Assembly: GCF_000332235.1 (NCBI RefSeq) | Contig: NZ_CM001775.1 | Location: 1,370,382-1,434,381, forward strand | Length of the DNA: 64,000 nucleotides | Direction: 5' to 3' | Source: Geminocystis herdmanii PCC 6308 | GTDB lineage: Bacteria > Cyanobacteriota > Cyanobacteriia > Cyanobacteriales > Cyanobacteriaceae | Part shown: positions 8,372-18,625 of the stretch, in pieces | Layout: the number at the start of each line of letters is the position of its first letter | Numbering within the stretch: the stretch's first letter is position 1 | Program-made: the position numbers and the translations under genes | Notes under the pieces: generated by a model | What the model was told of the DNA's origin: nothing | Database searches by the model: none | What the model saw: only the letters and a program-made list of their open reading frames with translations

Positions 8372-8773
8372 ATGGCTAAAAAACAAATTATGATTGTGGA
8401 TGACTCTCCCATTATGAGGGTTATTCTGGGTAATATTATCAGTGAAGATGCTAATTTGACGATCGCAGAATATGCTTCTGATGGTCAAGAGGCTTTATCT
8501 AAATTAACGAATATTAAGCCAGATTTAATCATTTTAGACTTAGAAATGCCTAACATGGATGGGGTTACTTTTTTACAAAATCTCAAGGCTAAAAGCAATG
8601 CTAAAGTAATAGTTGTAACCGGTGCGGAGCTTAATTCTCCTAAAATTAATCAAGCAAAAATGTTAGGTGCTAATGGAGTAATTAATAAACCTTCTGGAGT
8701 AGTTTCTCCTGATTTAAAAGCTAAAAAAGGAGAGGAAATTAAAAGAACTATTTACCATATTTTAGGTATATAA
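8372..8773 (+). CDS. Single-domain response regulator (CheY-like)
   Basis: A 133-residue receiver domain with no output domain. Acidic pocket residues are Asp10 and Asp11, the phosphoacceptor is Asp56 (LIILDLEMPNMDG), the switch residue is Thr83 (VVTGAE) and the conserved lysine is Lys106 (INKPSG). All key residues are intact, so it can probably be phosphorylated and act by binding a partner. The LDLEMPNMDGVTFL motif is close to CheY and the CheB receiver domain. It ends 4 bases from the convergent obgE gene. Its partner kinase cannot be assigned; the chemoreceptor/CheW genes at 15-18 kb are candidates. Confidence 0.9.
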   Translation: MAKKQIMIVDDSPIMRVILGNIISEDANLTIAEYASDGQEALSKLTNIKPDLIILDLEMPNMDGVTFLQNLKAKSNAKVIVVTGAELNSPKINQAKMLGANGVINKPSGVVSPDLKAKKGEEIKRTIYHILGI

Positions 8774-8777
8774 ATAA

Positions 8778-9818
8778 TTAGGAATTTGTCATGAGTAATG
8801 AGGCATTTTCCTCGATTTCGCTAATTTTCATTCTATCTAAATTATTCCATACTTCTTGTAAAAGTCGATCGCACCCTAAACCTGTTACCCCTGAAATCAG
8901 GAAAATTCGGTTATCCGTTAACCCTTGAAATTGAGTTAAAATTTCCTGTTGAGTTTCCTCGTCTATGGTATCTATTTTATTTAAACCGATAATTTGAGGT
9001 CGATCGTGCAAACCTTTACCATAGGCTGACAGTTCTCCTTGAATTATCTCGTAATCGTGAACAGGATTTTCCGAGTTAACATCAATCAAATGTACTAATA
9101 AACGGGTACGCTCGATATGTCTCAAGAAATCATGCCCTAAACCAATTCCTTCGGAAGCACCTTCAATCAATCCGGGTATATCCGCAAAAACCGTACCATC
9201 TCCTGTTGGTTTACGCACTACTCCTAAATTGGGAATCAAAGTAGTAAAAGGGTAATCGGCGATTTTTGGTTTAGCGGAAGACAAGGCAGATATAAGGGTG
9301 GACTTTCCGGCGTTGGGTAATCCAATAATTCCCACTTCTGCTAACAATTTCAACTCTAACCGTAAATTCTTGATTTCTCCTTCTAAACCGGGTAAGGCAT
9401 ATTCGGGCGCACGGTTACTATTACTCAAAAAATGTTGATTTCCTAAGCCACCTTTACCGCCTTTGGCAATCAAAAAAGTATCATCAGGGGTGACTAAATC
9501 GGCAATTAACTCATCAGTGTCGGTATCATAAACCATTGTACCGCAAGGGATTTCTAAAATGAGGTCTTCTCCAGAATGCCCCGTACGATTATTTGGTCCT
9601 CCTCTTTTGCCGTCATCGGCTTTGAAACAACGAGCGTATTTAAAATCTAAGAGAGTTTGTAATCTTTCTGTAGGTTGAAACCATACCGAACCTCCTCGCC
9701 CTCCATTGCCTCCGGATGGGCCTCCGGCGGGGACATATTTTTCTCTACGAAAGGCTACAAGTCCATCTCCTCCTTTTCCTGCTGCCACTTCAATTTCAAC
9801 GTGATCTATAAACTTCAT
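8778..9818 (-). CDS. obgE: Obg/CgtA GTPase
   Basis: A 346-residue protein with the glycine-rich Obg fold (about 1-158: [34 protein letters not shown]) followed by a GTPase domain: G1 GLPNAGKST (about 167), G3 DIPGLIEGA (about 213), G4 NKID (about 280), G5 ISGVTG. It lacks the C-terminal OCT domain of some Obg proteins, which is common. Obg associates with the 50S subunit and couples ribosome assembly to stress and growth state. It is an essential core gene; length and start are normal. Confidence 0.96.
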   Translation of the reverse strand: MKFIDHVEIEVAAGKGGDGLVAFRREKYVPAGGPSGGNGGRGGSVWFQPTERLQTLLDFKYARCFKADDGKRGGPNNRTGHSGEDLILEIPCGTMVYDTDTDELIADLVTPDDTFLIAKGGKGGLGNQHFLSNSNRAPEYALPGLEGEIKNLRLELKLLAEVGIIGLPNAGKSTLISALSSAKPKIADYPFTTLIPNLGVVRKPTGDGTVFADIPGLIEGASEGIGLGHDFLRHIERTRLLVHLIDVNSENPVHDYEIIQGELSAYGKGLHDRPQIIGLNKIDTIDEETQQEILTQFQGLTDNRIFLISGVTGLGCDRLLQEVWNNLDRMKISEIEENASLLMTNS

Positions 9819-9902
9819 AAATTATTCTCAATCTCTCGATCGACTATACCTTCTTAACATATCCTTTTATTGTAACCTAGAACGAAAGATAGGAGCGATT
9901 GA

Positions 9903-11066
9903 CTAATTATAAACGGGGAGGGTAAAACGAAAACAACTGCCTTGATTGCCGTTATCATCCACCCAAATTTGTCCGTAGTGGGCGTTAATCACTCGACGAC
10001 AAAGGGTTAAACCAATGCCGTAGCCGTCTTGTTGTTCATCTCTTTTTAAACGAAAATGATCTTCAAAAATACGCTCTTTTTTTGTATCTGGAATACCTGA
10101 GCCTTTGTCAATAATACTAACTTGTATTTTTTGGCTAGTTTTATGAATAATGGAGAGGATAATTGGGGCTGAATAGGGACTATATTTAATGGCATTTTCT
10201 AGTAAATTAATTAATACTTGCCTAATTAAATTTTCATCAGCATAAATAAAAGGTAAGTCTTGAGGTATCTCTTTGACAATACGTTGATTTTTTTCTTTTA
10301 ATTTAGTCGATAAATTTTCAATAATTTCTTGAGAAATATTTATTAAATCTACTTTTTTTGGTATAATATTTAGTTGTCCATCAATGTTTTTTGATGTGTG
10401 AAGTAAATCTCCTATCATTTTATTCATGATAAAAAATTGATTTTTTGCTTGTTTAAAAAGTCTGCTATATAAAGATTTATTGTCGATAAAATTATCTTTA
10501 TTTTGTGCTAATTCGATCGTCTCTAAAGCAATGGAAGCAGCAGTTAGAGGGCTTCTTAAATCGTGGGCTAACATCGTTAACATTTGATCTTTAAATTGTA
10601 TTTGTTGTTTCAATTTATCAACTTCTTGTTTAAGTTGAAAAAGCTCATCTTGTAAATGAATTAAATCTACCGATGGTAAACAAGTTTGAAAAGTTGAATC
10701 ATTACTAGAAAACTCATAAAAATTCTTATTTTCTAAAGATTCCTGCCATTTGTACCAACATTTTTGTAATTGTGCCGTTAAATTACTTCCTGCTAAAGTG
10801 TGTTGAGGTAAAGGATTAACTTTGACTAATGCTGGAGTCGCAACTAATTTAAAATGTTCAACTAAATGGGGATGTTTACTAATTTCTAATACTTCTAACT
10901 GAAAATAGTAATCTGCTGTTAAACTATGTAAATAATTCTTAATTTGTTCAATGTTTTTTTGTGAACTATGGCGATTATCAACAAATAATAATAACTGAAG
11001 ATTATTGTTTTTCTCGGTGTTTGTTGTATTAAAAAGTAATTCTGATTCATTGGGCAATGGAGACAT
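9903..11066 (-). CDS. sasA: Clock-output histidine kinase SasA
   Basis: The 387-residue protein starts with a KaiB-like thioredoxin-fold domain (about 22-105: LQLLLFVDNRHSSQKNIEQI, TPALVKVNP), then a coiled-coil (about 137-162), a HisKA H-box with His168 (MLTMLAHDLRSPLT), N box NLLENAIKYSP, G1 DKGSGIP and G2 GYGIGLTLC. SasA binds KaiC through its KaiB-like domain and phosphorylates RpaA, sending circadian output to transcription. Domain order and length match the family. The kai genes are not in the window. The upstream neighbour is a membrane glycosyltransferase and no operon is evident. Confidence 0.94.
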   Translation of the reverse strand: MSPLPNESELLFNTTNTEKNNNLQLLLFVDNRHSSQKNIEQIKNYLHSLTADYYFQLEVLEISKHPHLVEHFKLVATPALVKVNPLPQHTLAGSNLTAQLQKCWYKWQESLENKNFYEFSSNDSTFQTCLPSVDLIHLQDELFQLKQEVDKLKQQIQFKDQMLTMLAHDLRSPLTAASIALETIELAQNKDNFIDNKSLYSRLFKQAKNQFFIMNKMIGDLLHTSKNIDGQLNIIPKKVDLINISQEIIENLSTKLKEKNQRIVKEIPQDLPFIYADENLIRQVLINLLENAIKYSPYSAPIILSIIHKTSQKIQVSIIDKGSGIPDTKKERIFEDHFRLKRDEQQDGYGIGLTLCRRVINAHYGQIWVDDNGNQGSCFRFTLPVYN

Positions 11067-11200
11067 GACAACACCTCAAAGTCTGACAATCACTGTCTGA
11101 TGAAGGAAATAGCTTTTCTTTTCTTTTTGACGATCGAATTTTTGATTCAATTCAAAAATATAAAAAAAAGATTAAGCACTTATTTATCTAATATTACCTC

Positions 11201-12808
11201 TTAACTAGCACTTTTCACAAAATGAATTGGTGAAGGCAAAGTGATTAAATTTTTCCCCTCATAGACATAGAATACCTCCGTTATCTCTCCCGATCGCACT
11301 AAAGGTATTTGAGTTATTTTTCTCCATTGTTGAAAATACTGGCTATATTGTTGAGTGATTTCCTCCTCCGCAAATCGTTGGGTGGTGATATATAATCCCC
11401 GTTTTCCTTTTAACTTTTCGAGGGGATACCAATAATCAAAACCTCTGTTATCGCCACTAAAACAAGTTATGGGAATATTACTCAAGGGTTCGATCGCCAT
11501 ACCAATGTAACCGCCTAAATAGTATTGATTGGTAAAAATAAAGTCAGCATCCTGTAAAGCCTGAGAAAATTCGGGAGATGCTTGAAAGTTCGATCGTAAT
11601 TGTACAATATCAATTAACTCCGTAGAAGGATCATGTTGAGGAGAAATCAAACCCGAAAAAAAAGTATGTTGATTCGGTTTTTGGAATAATCCCAAACTCA
11701 CATGAGAAAGCAAAATAAAGATAAGAGTATTAACCACCAGAAAAGATAAAAATAACCAACGATGAATCAGCTTCAGATTATATTTAATCCATAGGGAGCT
11801 ATAATGACCTAAGATTAAGGTTAAAAACCAAAATCCGGGCATCGCCCAAGTGGGCAAAATTTGTGTTACTGCACCTAACACAGTGAAACCAATAATTAAA
11901 GGCAAAGAAACCCATAAAATTAATTGATAACGGGGGTTAGATTTTCCCCGAATTTCCTGCCAAAAAGTTACACCTCCTACCCACCACAAAGGAAAACCAA
12001 AACTAGGGAATAAATAACCGATACTAACTAAAGCAACCACAATAATATTTAGAGGATTGATTGTTAAAGAAGTTGAGGAAGCCGAATTAAAACGAGTCGA
12101 TAATTGAAAACCAAAAGATACCCAATTATGTTGCCAATTCCAATATAAAAGGGGAAATAAACTAAAAATAAAGATAATAAAAGTTATAATTAGCCAAGGG
12201 GAATAAAAAACCTTTCTATAAAGTGGGTTAAATAAACAAAATCCGACTAAACCTAAGGCAAAAATAAAACCATGATATTTACTTAAACAAGCAAATCCTA
12301 GACATAAACCGATAAAAATAAGACGATAACTAGGTTGATAAGTTAATTTATCTTCATTAGAAAAAAACTCATCCGAAGCAATAAGTAAAGTTAAAGTGAG
12401 GAAAAAAATTAAAGGCACATCTGGTAATGTTAACACCCCAAAAGCTACCGTAAAAATTGGAATAATAGACGCAATAACTAAAGTCAATAATCCACTGTCA
12501 TGGTTAAATAATTTTTTCCCTGTTAAATAAAGACAATATAAACTACCCGTAGTAAGAATTAATGTACCAATGCGAATAGTAAATTGATTAACTTCTCCCG
12601 TTAACCAAATTCCGAAACCAGTAGTTAATGATACTAACAAAGGATGATCAAAATAACTCCAATCTAAATTCTGGGTATAGAGAAAATAATAAGCCTCATC
12701 ATATCCGGGTTGTAAATAGACTGCAATAATGACTCGAATGATGAAACCGATTAGCAGAATGAGACTTATCGGATAGGATAAAATAGAGGAGTTTTTGATT
12801 TTACTCAT
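11201..12808 (-). CDS. Glycosyltransferase family 39 (ArnT/PMT-like) membrane protein
   Basis: The 535-residue polytopic protein has about 10-12 hydrophobic segments. Its first periplasmic loop contains the catalytic acidic motif YDEAYYFLYTQNLDWSYFDHP typical of GT-C enzymes that use polyprenyl-phosphate sugars. A C-terminal soluble domain (about 395-535) follows the membrane region. Family members transfer a sugar or aminosugar to lipid A, proteins or lipids on the outer face of the cytoplasmic membrane. The acceptor is not predictable here. An LptF/G-family lipid exporter follows on the other strand, which loosely fits envelope glycolipid work but is not proof. Confidence 0.85.
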   Translation of the reverse strand: MSKIKNSSILSYPISLILLIGFIIRVIIAVYLQPGYDEAYYFLYTQNLDWSYFDHPLLVSLTTGFGIWLTGEVNQFTIRIGTLILTTGSLYCLYLTGKKLFNHDSGLLTLVIASIIPIFTVAFGVLTLPDVPLIFFLTLTLLIASDEFFSNEDKLTYQPSYRLIFIGLCLGFACLSKYHGFIFALGLVGFCLFNPLYRKVFYSPWLIITFIIFIFSLFPLLYWNWQHNWVSFGFQLSTRFNSASSTSLTINPLNIIVVALVSIGYLFPSFGFPLWWVGGVTFWQEIRGKSNPRYQLILWVSLPLIIGFTVLGAVTQILPTWAMPGFWFLTLILGHYSSLWIKYNLKLIHRWLFLSFLVVNTLIFILLSHVSLGLFQKPNQHTFFSGLISPQHDPSTELIDIVQLRSNFQASPEFSQALQDADFIFTNQYYLGGYIGMAIEPLSNIPITCFSGDNRGFDYWYPLEKLKGKRGLYITTQRFAEEEITQQYSQYFQQWRKITQIPLVRSGEITEVFYVYEGKNLITLPSPIHFVKSAS

Positions 12809-13254
12809 TAATTCTAGGGATAAAATTGTCTCGAAATAATGTTAATATATAGCTAAAAAAATTGATAAAAAATAACTTCAATTTTGATATATAGCTTTTT
12901 TAAATTATAAAAAATATATGATTAAATTAGGTAAAAAGTTATAATTGATCAAATTGATCAGAGGAATTTAAGATTGAATATCATTAAATTTATATGATAA
13001 GATAATTCTTAAGAAAAATTCTAAATCAGTTATAAAATTTTCGCCCCTCCCCCCCAAACTTAGGGGAAATTAAAGGAGGAATTTTCCACAAATCATTTAG
13101 GAATGCTATAGTAAACCTAAACCATTGTTAAATAAATCATAAATAATTTTATTACAAAATTTTTGAACTACTTTTTTATTATCTTTTTTTTGTTTTATTT
13201 TACAAATCTTATAAATAACAATTATTTTAAATCCAATTTATCATTTTAAATTGA
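12809..13254. other. AT-rich intergenic region without a gene
   Basis: 446 bases between divergent genes, very AT-rich, with no supportable ORF. It contains a short palindrome, CCCCAAACTTAGGGG (13052-13066), similar to the ends of the inverted-repeat element near 54181. Promoters for both flanking genes must lie here, but I could not pick confident boxes. Confidence 0.5.
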
Positions 13255-14394
13255 ATGCGCACTTTTAAACTCTCAATCATGGATGTTTATTTGGTAAGAG
13301 AATTACTGATACCTTTTTTCTTTGGAGTAGCACTTTTTTCCGCTTTAGGGGTTGCGATCGCCACTTTATCAGATTTAAGCTATAAAATAGTCAATTCAAA
13401 CTTATCATTAATTTCAGCGATCGAAATATTTTGCCTTAAAATTCCCGAATATATATCCTATGCTTTACCCATATCAGTTTTATTAACCACTTTAATTACC
13501 TATAGTCGTTTAAGTAGTGATAATGAATTAATAGCCCTTAGAAGTACGGGTATTAGTCTTTTTCGTTTGATTCTTCCCGCTTTAATATTTAGCGTATTTA
13601 TTACGGGTTTAACTTTTATTTTTAATGAATTAATTGTTCCTAATTCTAACTATAAAGTTACCACTATTTTAGTTAACCAACTAAATGAACAAAGAAAATT
13701 TTTATTAAGACAAGATATTTTTTACCCTGAATATGTGCAAATTAAAGGAGATAATGGTAAAGAAACAAAACAACTGAAAACTTTATTTTATGCTCAAGCC
13801 TTTGATGGGGAAACTATGAAATCTGTAACGATTTTAGATACTGAGAAAAAAAGTTTAAACAAAGTCATAATATCAGAAAAAGGACAATGGAATAATAAAT
13901 CTCAAGTGTGGGATTTGTTTAATGGAGTAATTTATAATGTCAAAGAAAAACCCTTAATGGGGAAAGAATATTTTTTTGAAAAAACTCAAATTGCTTTATC
14001 CAAAACTCCTTTAGAATTAGCTTCTAAAAGTAGAGATCCTTTTGAGATGAATATTCTACAATCTCAAGAATATATCAAATTATTAAGACTATTAGGAGAT
14101 GAAAAATCTGTCTTAATGTTTCAAGTGCGTACTGCTCAAAAAATTTCCTTTCCTTTTGTATGTATTATTTTCGCATTAGTAGGAAGCTCCTTGGGAAGTC
14201 GTCCGAATGGTGCGAGTAAAGCTACAGGTTTTGGACTATGTGTTGCGATCGTATTTGGTTATTATTTTACCAGTTTCATGATTGGTAGTTTAGGCTTAAT
14301 TGGGGTGCTTTCCCCTTTTATGGCGGCATGGATACCGAATCTTCTAGGTTTTGGTGTCGGACTTTATTTGTTATTTAAACCTAATTTTGCTTAA
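13255..14394 (+). CDS. LptF/LptG family permease (YjgP/YjgQ)
   Basis: The 379-residue protein opens with MDVYLVRELLIPFFFGVALF, the characteristic LptF/G first helix, has three helices in the N-terminal block (about 10-130), a beta-jellyroll periplasmic domain (about 130-270), and three C-terminal helices (FVCIIFALVGSSLGSRPNGA and after). In proteobacteria LptFG with LptB extracts LPS from the inner membrane; cyanobacteria often have a single LptF/G-like protein thought to act with an LptB ATPase. The MRTFKLSI N-terminus upstream of MDVYL is kept because cyanobacterial homologues have a similar short leader. LptB is not in the window. Confidence 0.88.
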   Translation: MRTFKLSIMDVYLVRELLIPFFFGVALFSALGVAIATLSDLSYKIVNSNLSLISAIEIFCLKIPEYISYALPISVLLTTLITYSRLSSDNELIALRSTGISLFRLILPALIFSVFITGLTFIFNELIVPNSNYKVTTILVNQLNEQRKFLLRQDIFYPEYVQIKGDNGKETKQLKTLFYAQAFDGETMKSVTILDTEKKSLNKVIISEKGQWNNKSQVWDLFNGVIYNVKEKPLMGKEYFFEKTQIALSKTPLELASKSRDPFEMNILQSQEYIKLLRLLGDEKSVLMFQVRTAQKISFPFVCIIFALVGSSLGSRPNGASKATGFGLCVAIVFGYYFTSFMIGSLGLIGVLSPFMAAWIPNLLGFGVGLYLLFKPNFA

Positions 14395-14425
14395 ACTATC
14401 TAATCGCAAAATCAAATAATTAGAT

Positions 14426-14458
14426 ACGGGCAAAATGCCCGTTGTACATATTTTTTTT
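14426..14458. terminator. Probable intrinsic terminator after the LptF/G gene
   Basis: A 7-bp stem ACGGGCA/TGCCCGT with an AAA loop (14426-14442) is followed by a TTTTTTTT run at 14451-14458. It lies between the convergent LptF/G and SixA genes. The 8-base spacer before the T run makes it imperfect. Confidence 0.5.
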
Positions 14459-14515
14459 ATTACTTATTCCTTATTACTTTTTACTTTTCCTCATCAAAAA
14501 ACTATGAAGCATCAC

Positions 14516-15010
14516 CTAATTTGTAATCCATTTTGGACCTGCTAATAAAAATAATTCACTATTACCAATAGGATTAGATAAATCAAATATTTTTATGGCA
14601 ATAATACCACTTTTTTTCACAACTAATTTACCTTTTATTTCACCAAAAATTAACAATTCTACCCAATTACTAAAATCTGGTTGATGTCCCACTAATGCGA
14701 TCGAACTACGATCGTTATAATCAGAATTTTGTAACCAATTAATCCATTCTAAAATATTTCCTTCGGGAGTAAGAGCAGAATGTTCGATAATTTCGGGGGC
14801 TAATTTTGCTTGTTGAAGAAGAATAGCGGTTTCTTTTGCCCTAACATAAGGACTCGTAATAATCACATCAAATTTAATATCTAAATAAGATAATTTTTGG
14901 GCAACTTTTTGCGTTTTAGTAATCCCTTTTGAGGTTAAAATTCTATGGGAATCATCCTTTTCGATCGATCTTGATTCGGCGATACCATGACGAATAAAAT
15001 AAATAATCAT
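14516..15010 (-). CDS. sixA: Phosphohistidine phosphatase SixA family
   Basis: The 164-residue protein (from ATG 15010; the upstream TTG at 15052 would add an unlikely hydrophobic leader) begins MIIYFIRHGIAESR, the RHG catalytic motif of histidine phosphatases. It has ITSPYVRAKETA and a second histidine in ALVGHQPD. SixA removes phosphate from phosphohistidine in phosphorelay or PTS-related proteins. Length and motifs are typical. The protein target in cyanobacteria is uncertain. Confidence 0.9.
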   Translation of the reverse strand: MIIYFIRHGIAESRSIEKDDSHRILTSKGITKTQKVAQKLSYLDIKFDVIITSPYVRAKETAILLQQAKLAPEIIEHSALTPEGNILEWINWLQNSDYNDRSSIALVGHQPDFSNWVELLIFGEIKGKLVVKKSGIIAIKIFDLSNPIGNSELFLLAGPKWITN

Positions 15011-15439
15011 ATTAAAAATTTGATAAATTGAAAATGTTAAAAGTGTGATCAATCAGTCATTGATTTACAATCCTTAATTATACTTCTAATCTTAGAATCT
15101 TTGGTGATAAAAAAACCATCTCCCAAAAATTGAAAAATACATGAGTACAAATAATTACGCAAGACCATCAAATATCCTCAGCAAAATATTTACAAAAAAT
15201 ATATTTTCTTTACAAAAAGACACCTTAAAAGAATTACTAAAAAATGTAAAAAAAAATGTTCTTTATTTTAAAAGTAAGATTATATTAAAGTAGAAGAAAA
15301 GATAAAACTTAAAGCAAGATTTCAAACTAAATATAGATCATTCTTAACAAGGATTTTCTTGACTTCAGTATTTACTAAATCAAAATTTTAGTATAGTACA
15401 GAAAAACTAAAACTCAATTATTTATAAGGAGAAAAATAC
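15011..15439 (+). promoter_or_regulatory. Upstream region of the chemoreceptor gene
   Basis: 429 bases without a gene. A possible -10 box TATAGT is at 15392-15397 with no convincing -35 at normal spacing. A strong ribosome-binding site AAGGAG (15426-15431) lies 8 bases before ATG 15440 and fixes that start. Nothing else recognised. Confidence 0.45.
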
Positions 15440-16903
15440 ATGAGTACTGGCATTAGTAAAGGTTTAAAAATTAGATATTGGATTGGCATTGGTTATGCAG
15501 TGCCTGTTTTCTTCTCAATTTTAGCGCCAATTTTGGTGATTAATAATCTTAACAACACAAAACAAGCCATTGAGCGAGTTGATCAAGTTGCTTTGGTATT
15601 CCAAGAGTTAACTCAAACAGTGCAAGGACTTCAAGGAACTTCTAGGACAGTACGAGGTGTTTTATTAGGAAGGCAGGAAAATATCAGGGATTATCAACAA
15701 ATCAAAACACTTACCAATGATAGTCTCAAAGCAGTGATAGCATTGCTTCAAAATGAACAAGAACAACTAAGAAGAATCGAATCAATCCAATCTGATTATA
15801 ATAAATATACAGAGATTAATGACAGAATTATTGAGACTATCCAAAGCCAAGGATTAGAAGCAGGATTAGCCTATTGGAATAGTGCAGGAGGCAATGAATT
15901 AGTTACGAATATTTTTGACACTTTAGATGAGTTTGAAAAAGAAGAAAAAGTTATTTTTGAGCGCTATGGAGAACAACAAACAGATAGTATCGCCGCTTTA
16001 CAAAATGCTGTTTTACTTACCAGTGGAATGATTATTATTGCATCTATTCTTTTTGGGTTTATCATTTACTTCAATATTACCCGTCGTCTCAACGATGCCA
16101 CCTCTCAAATTGCTACCTCAAGCACCGAAGTTGCCGCTACGATCGAACAACAAGATCGTACTACTAGCCAACAAGCCGCCTCTGTGAACGAAACTACAAC
16201 GACTATGGACGAATTAGGGGCTTCTTCTCGTCAATCCTCCGAACAAGCGGAATCCGCCGCTAATGCCGCTAGGGAAGCCTTACAGTTAGCGGAAAATGGA
16301 GATCAAGCAGTACAACAAACCCTCTCGGAAATGAGTGAGCTTAAAGTAAAAGTGGGTGCGATCGCCGAGCAAATTATGCAATTAAGCGAACAAACCAACC
16401 AAATCGGTAGTATTTCTCAATTAGTTAGTGACATTGCCAATCGTACTAATATGTTAGCCCTTAACGCTGCCGTGGAAGCCGTGAGAGCAGGAGAACATGG
16501 AAAAGGCTTTGCTGTAGTGGCCGCCGAAATTCGTAAATTAGCAGATCAAAGTAAACAATCCGCCGAAAAAATTAACGGTTTAGTATCCCAAATTCAAAAC
16601 TCCATCAACACAACCGTTATGGTAACGGATGAAGGTACAAAAACAGTGGACTCTGGTATGCAAATCGCCCAAAATACTGCCCTTGCTTTCGCTGGGGTGA
16701 AAGAATCCGTTAATAACGTAGTGATGAATAACCAACAAATCGCCCTCAATATTCGCCAACAATCCTCCGCTTTTGAACAAGTTTTAACCGCCATGAATGC
16801 CATTAACCAAGGTGCAAGAGAAACCTCCGCAGGGATTACTCAAACCCGTATCGGTACACAAAAACTAAACGAAGTCACCCAAGAATTAAAAGAGCTTGTT
16901 TAA
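15440..16903 (+). CDS. Methyl-accepting chemotaxis protein
   Basis: The 487-residue transmembrane receptor has a first membrane helix (about 12-36), a periplasmic four-helix-bundle sensor (about 37-185, 4HB-type: [20 protein letters not shown]), a second helix (about 190-212), a short HAMP-like linker and a long cytoplasmic coiled coil. The hairpin tip is [33 protein letters not shown], which binds CheW and CheA. It would sense an extracytoplasmic signal and control motility, probably type IV pili. The double-CheW protein follows on the same strand, so they likely form one signalling unit. The ligand is unknown. Confidence 0.93.
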   Translation: MSTGISKGLKIRYWIGIGYAVPVFFSILAPILVINNLNNTKQAIERVDQVALVFQELTQTVQGLQGTSRTVRGVLLGRQENIRDYQQIKTLTNDSLKAVIALLQNEQEQLRRIESIQSDYNKYTEINDRIIETIQSQGLEAGLAYWNSAGGNELVTNIFDTLDEFEKEEKVIFERYGEQQTDSIAALQNAVLLTSGMIIIASILFGFIIYFNITRRLNDATSQIATSSTEVAATIEQQDRTTSQQAASVNETTTTMDELGASSRQSSEQAESAANAAREALQLAENGDQAVQQTLSEMSELKVKVGAIAEQIMQLSEQTNQIGSISQLVSDIANRTNMLALNAAVEAVRAGEHGKGFAVVAAEIRKLADQSKQSAEKINGLVSQIQNSINTTVMVTDEGTKTVDSGMQIAQNTALAFAGVKESVNNVVMNNQQIALNIRQQSSAFEQVLTAMNAINQGARETSAGITQTRIGTQKLNEVTQELKELV

Positions 16904-16913
16904 TCATATTTCT

Positions 16914-16937
16914 GTCATTGCAAGGCACGAAGCAATC
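16914..16937. repeat. Interspersed repeat GTCATTGCAAGGCACGAAGC
   Basis: The sequence recurs with small changes at 37366-37389 (GTCATTGCGAGGCATGAAGC). It begins 11 bases after the chemoreceptor stop codon. Its function is unknown. Confidence 0.6.
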
Positions 16938-17060
16938 CTTTTCTAAGTAATGAGTAATAAGAAATCTCGCTATTTTTCCTGATTAGATAATTAATTATTA
17001 TGAAAAACAGTGATATTTTGGGGAAAATTGAGTTAAATTTATTTAACGATCACTATTAGA

Positions 17061-17078
17061 CGTGTAATTCATTACACG
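17061..17078. repeat. Perfect palindrome CGTGTAATTCATTACACG
   Basis: An 8-bp stem with a 2-base centre, followed 40-50 bases later by a second small inverted repeat (CTGTG...CACAG). A near copy (CGTGTAATTCATTATACC) lies at 24757-24774. It sits in the 482-base gap between the chemoreceptor and double-CheW genes, where I see no ORF. Confidence 0.6.
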
Positions 17079-17280
17079 TTGGGATAATGGTTTCAACTCA
17101 TAACTCGCTGTGTAATAAATTCCACAGCTAACAGTTTTCGTTCAATGAATTGAACTCTTAAAATGCAATTTTACCTCGACTTTGAAAAAAACTGCTAAAA
17201 AAAGGGGGAATTATTGAGAAGATTGGTATATTTTTTCTTGAAAACCATCTAACAAGTAAACAAAGAATTTGATATTAATT

Positions 17281-17370
17281 CTCCATTCTCCATTCGACCT
17301 TCTCCATTCGACCTTCTCCATTCGACCTTCTCCATTCGACCTTCTCCATTCGACCTTCTCCATTCGACCT
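17281..17370. repeat. 14-bp (2 x 7) tandem repeat directly upstream of the CheW gene
   Basis: Six copies of TCTCCATTCGACCT in a row, each two related heptamers. The array ends about 15 bases before ATG 17386 and therefore lies in the 5' leader. An open frame continues upstream through the array, but its translation is only repeat-encoded peptide (SPFDLLHSTFSIRP), so it is not used as the gene start. Confidence 0.85.
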
Positions 17371-17385
17371 TACTTTTTACTTATT

Positions 17386-18444
17386 ATGAAAGAGCATCCT
17401 TATCTAACCTTTACCCTCAATGATTCGGTTTATGGAATTGATACCTTTGCCGTGGAGGAAATTTTCTTTTTACCCGAATTAACTCCCATTCCCGAAGCCC
17501 CTAGAGATATTATTGGAGTGGTTAATGTTAGGGGAGACATTTTACCCGTGATGGATATTAACATTCGTTTTGGTTATCAAGGAGACGAATATCGCATTTC
17601 TGATAGTGTGATTGTGCTTAAATCTGGAGATTTGCGAGTTGGTATTATCGTTAATGAGGTACAAGACGTTCAAAATATTGAAGAAGATTCTATTAGCTCA
17701 GAGATTTCGATCGGACGTGACTCTATAATTAATCAAAGGCGTAAATTTATCGCTGGGATTGCGCGCAAAGAAGAACATATAATTGTTACCCTCGATTCTG
17801 ATAATTTAATTCACTATATCGAGAAACAAAATATTGATGAAGATACCACAGAACTTGCCTTAGATAATCCTTCCGAAGATCATTTATCCTTAGAAAAAAA
17901 ACGGGTATTTTGTCCTAATGCTACCTCAGAAGAAAGAAAAATTTATCGACAACGGGCAGAAAGTTTACGGCAAACCACAGAAACCGAAGAAAGAGACGGT
18001 TATAAACCCCTTGCCATTGTTGCTTTAGATGACGAATTTTTCGCCATGGATTTAAGCATCGTGAGGGAATTTACGGAAATTACTCAATTAACACCAATTC
18101 CTTGTTGTCCTCATCATATCATCGGTAATATGAATTTACGGGGTGAAATTTTAACTCTCGTGGATATTCGTAATTTACTGAATTTATCTCAAAAAGATAT
18201 GGGCAGTAAATCTCAGGCGATCGTGGTTCAAGTGGATGATATAGTAGCAGGTATTAAAGTTGAAGATGTGGTAGATGTCATGTTTTTAAACCCTCAAGAT
18301 ATAACTTCTGTGCCTACTGCATTACACGACCTCAATAATGATTATTTACAAGGCACTGCTCCTTATAATGATAAAATGATGACCATTCTTGATCTACCGA
18401 AAATTTTACTCAGTAGTAGTTTAGCCGTAGATGAAACTGTTTAA
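17386..18444 (+). CDS. Double CheW-domain chemotaxis adaptor
   Basis: The 352-residue protein (from MKEHPYLTFTL at ATG 17386) contains two CheW domains. The first spans about 5-150 with YGIDTFAVEEIF, IIGVVNVRGDILPVMDI and DLRVGIIVNEV; the second spans about 205-345 with FFAMDLSIVREFTEI, HIIGNMNLRGEILTLVDI and IVAGIKVEDVVDVM. A charged linker of about 50 residues joins them. CheW bridges chemoreceptors and CheA; tandem CheW proteins occur in cyanobacterial pilus-motility systems. Its partner receptor is just upstream. No CheA or CheY is adjacent, so the kinase is encoded elsewhere. Confidence 0.88.
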   Translation: MKEHPYLTFTLNDSVYGIDTFAVEEIFFLPELTPIPEAPRDIIGVVNVRGDILPVMDINIRFGYQGDEYRISDSVIVLKSGDLRVGIIVNEVQDVQNIEEDSISSEISIGRDSIINQRRKFIAGIARKEEHIIVTLDSDNLIHYIEKQNIDEDTTELALDNPSEDHLSLEKKRVFCPNATSEERKIYRQRAESLRQTTETEERDGYKPLAIVALDDEFFAMDLSIVREFTEITQLTPIPCCPHHIIGNMNLRGEILTLVDIRNLLNLSQKDMGSKSQAIVVQVDDIVAGIKVEDVVDVMFLNPQDITSVPTALHDLNNDYLQGTAPYNDKMMTILDLPKILLSSSLAVDETV

Positions 18445-18625
18445 TTATAAGTCTTAACTATTTCCTACCTCCATCAGTAAACTTAGATGGGGATTAACTT
18501 ATTGGTTTTTTTCTCTGCCTCTTTGCCAGAAAAAAATCATACTAATTTAATTTTGGGCATAAGAGTTGTTACAATTTCTTAATATTGAGATAAATAACTT
18601 AACATTATTAGAGGAGTAACCAATC

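Noticed and set aside
17269-17385. N-terminal extension of the CheW protein through the tandem repeat
   Set aside because: The 39 added residues are only repeat translation; CheW domain proteins begin a few residues before the fold, as from ATG 17386.
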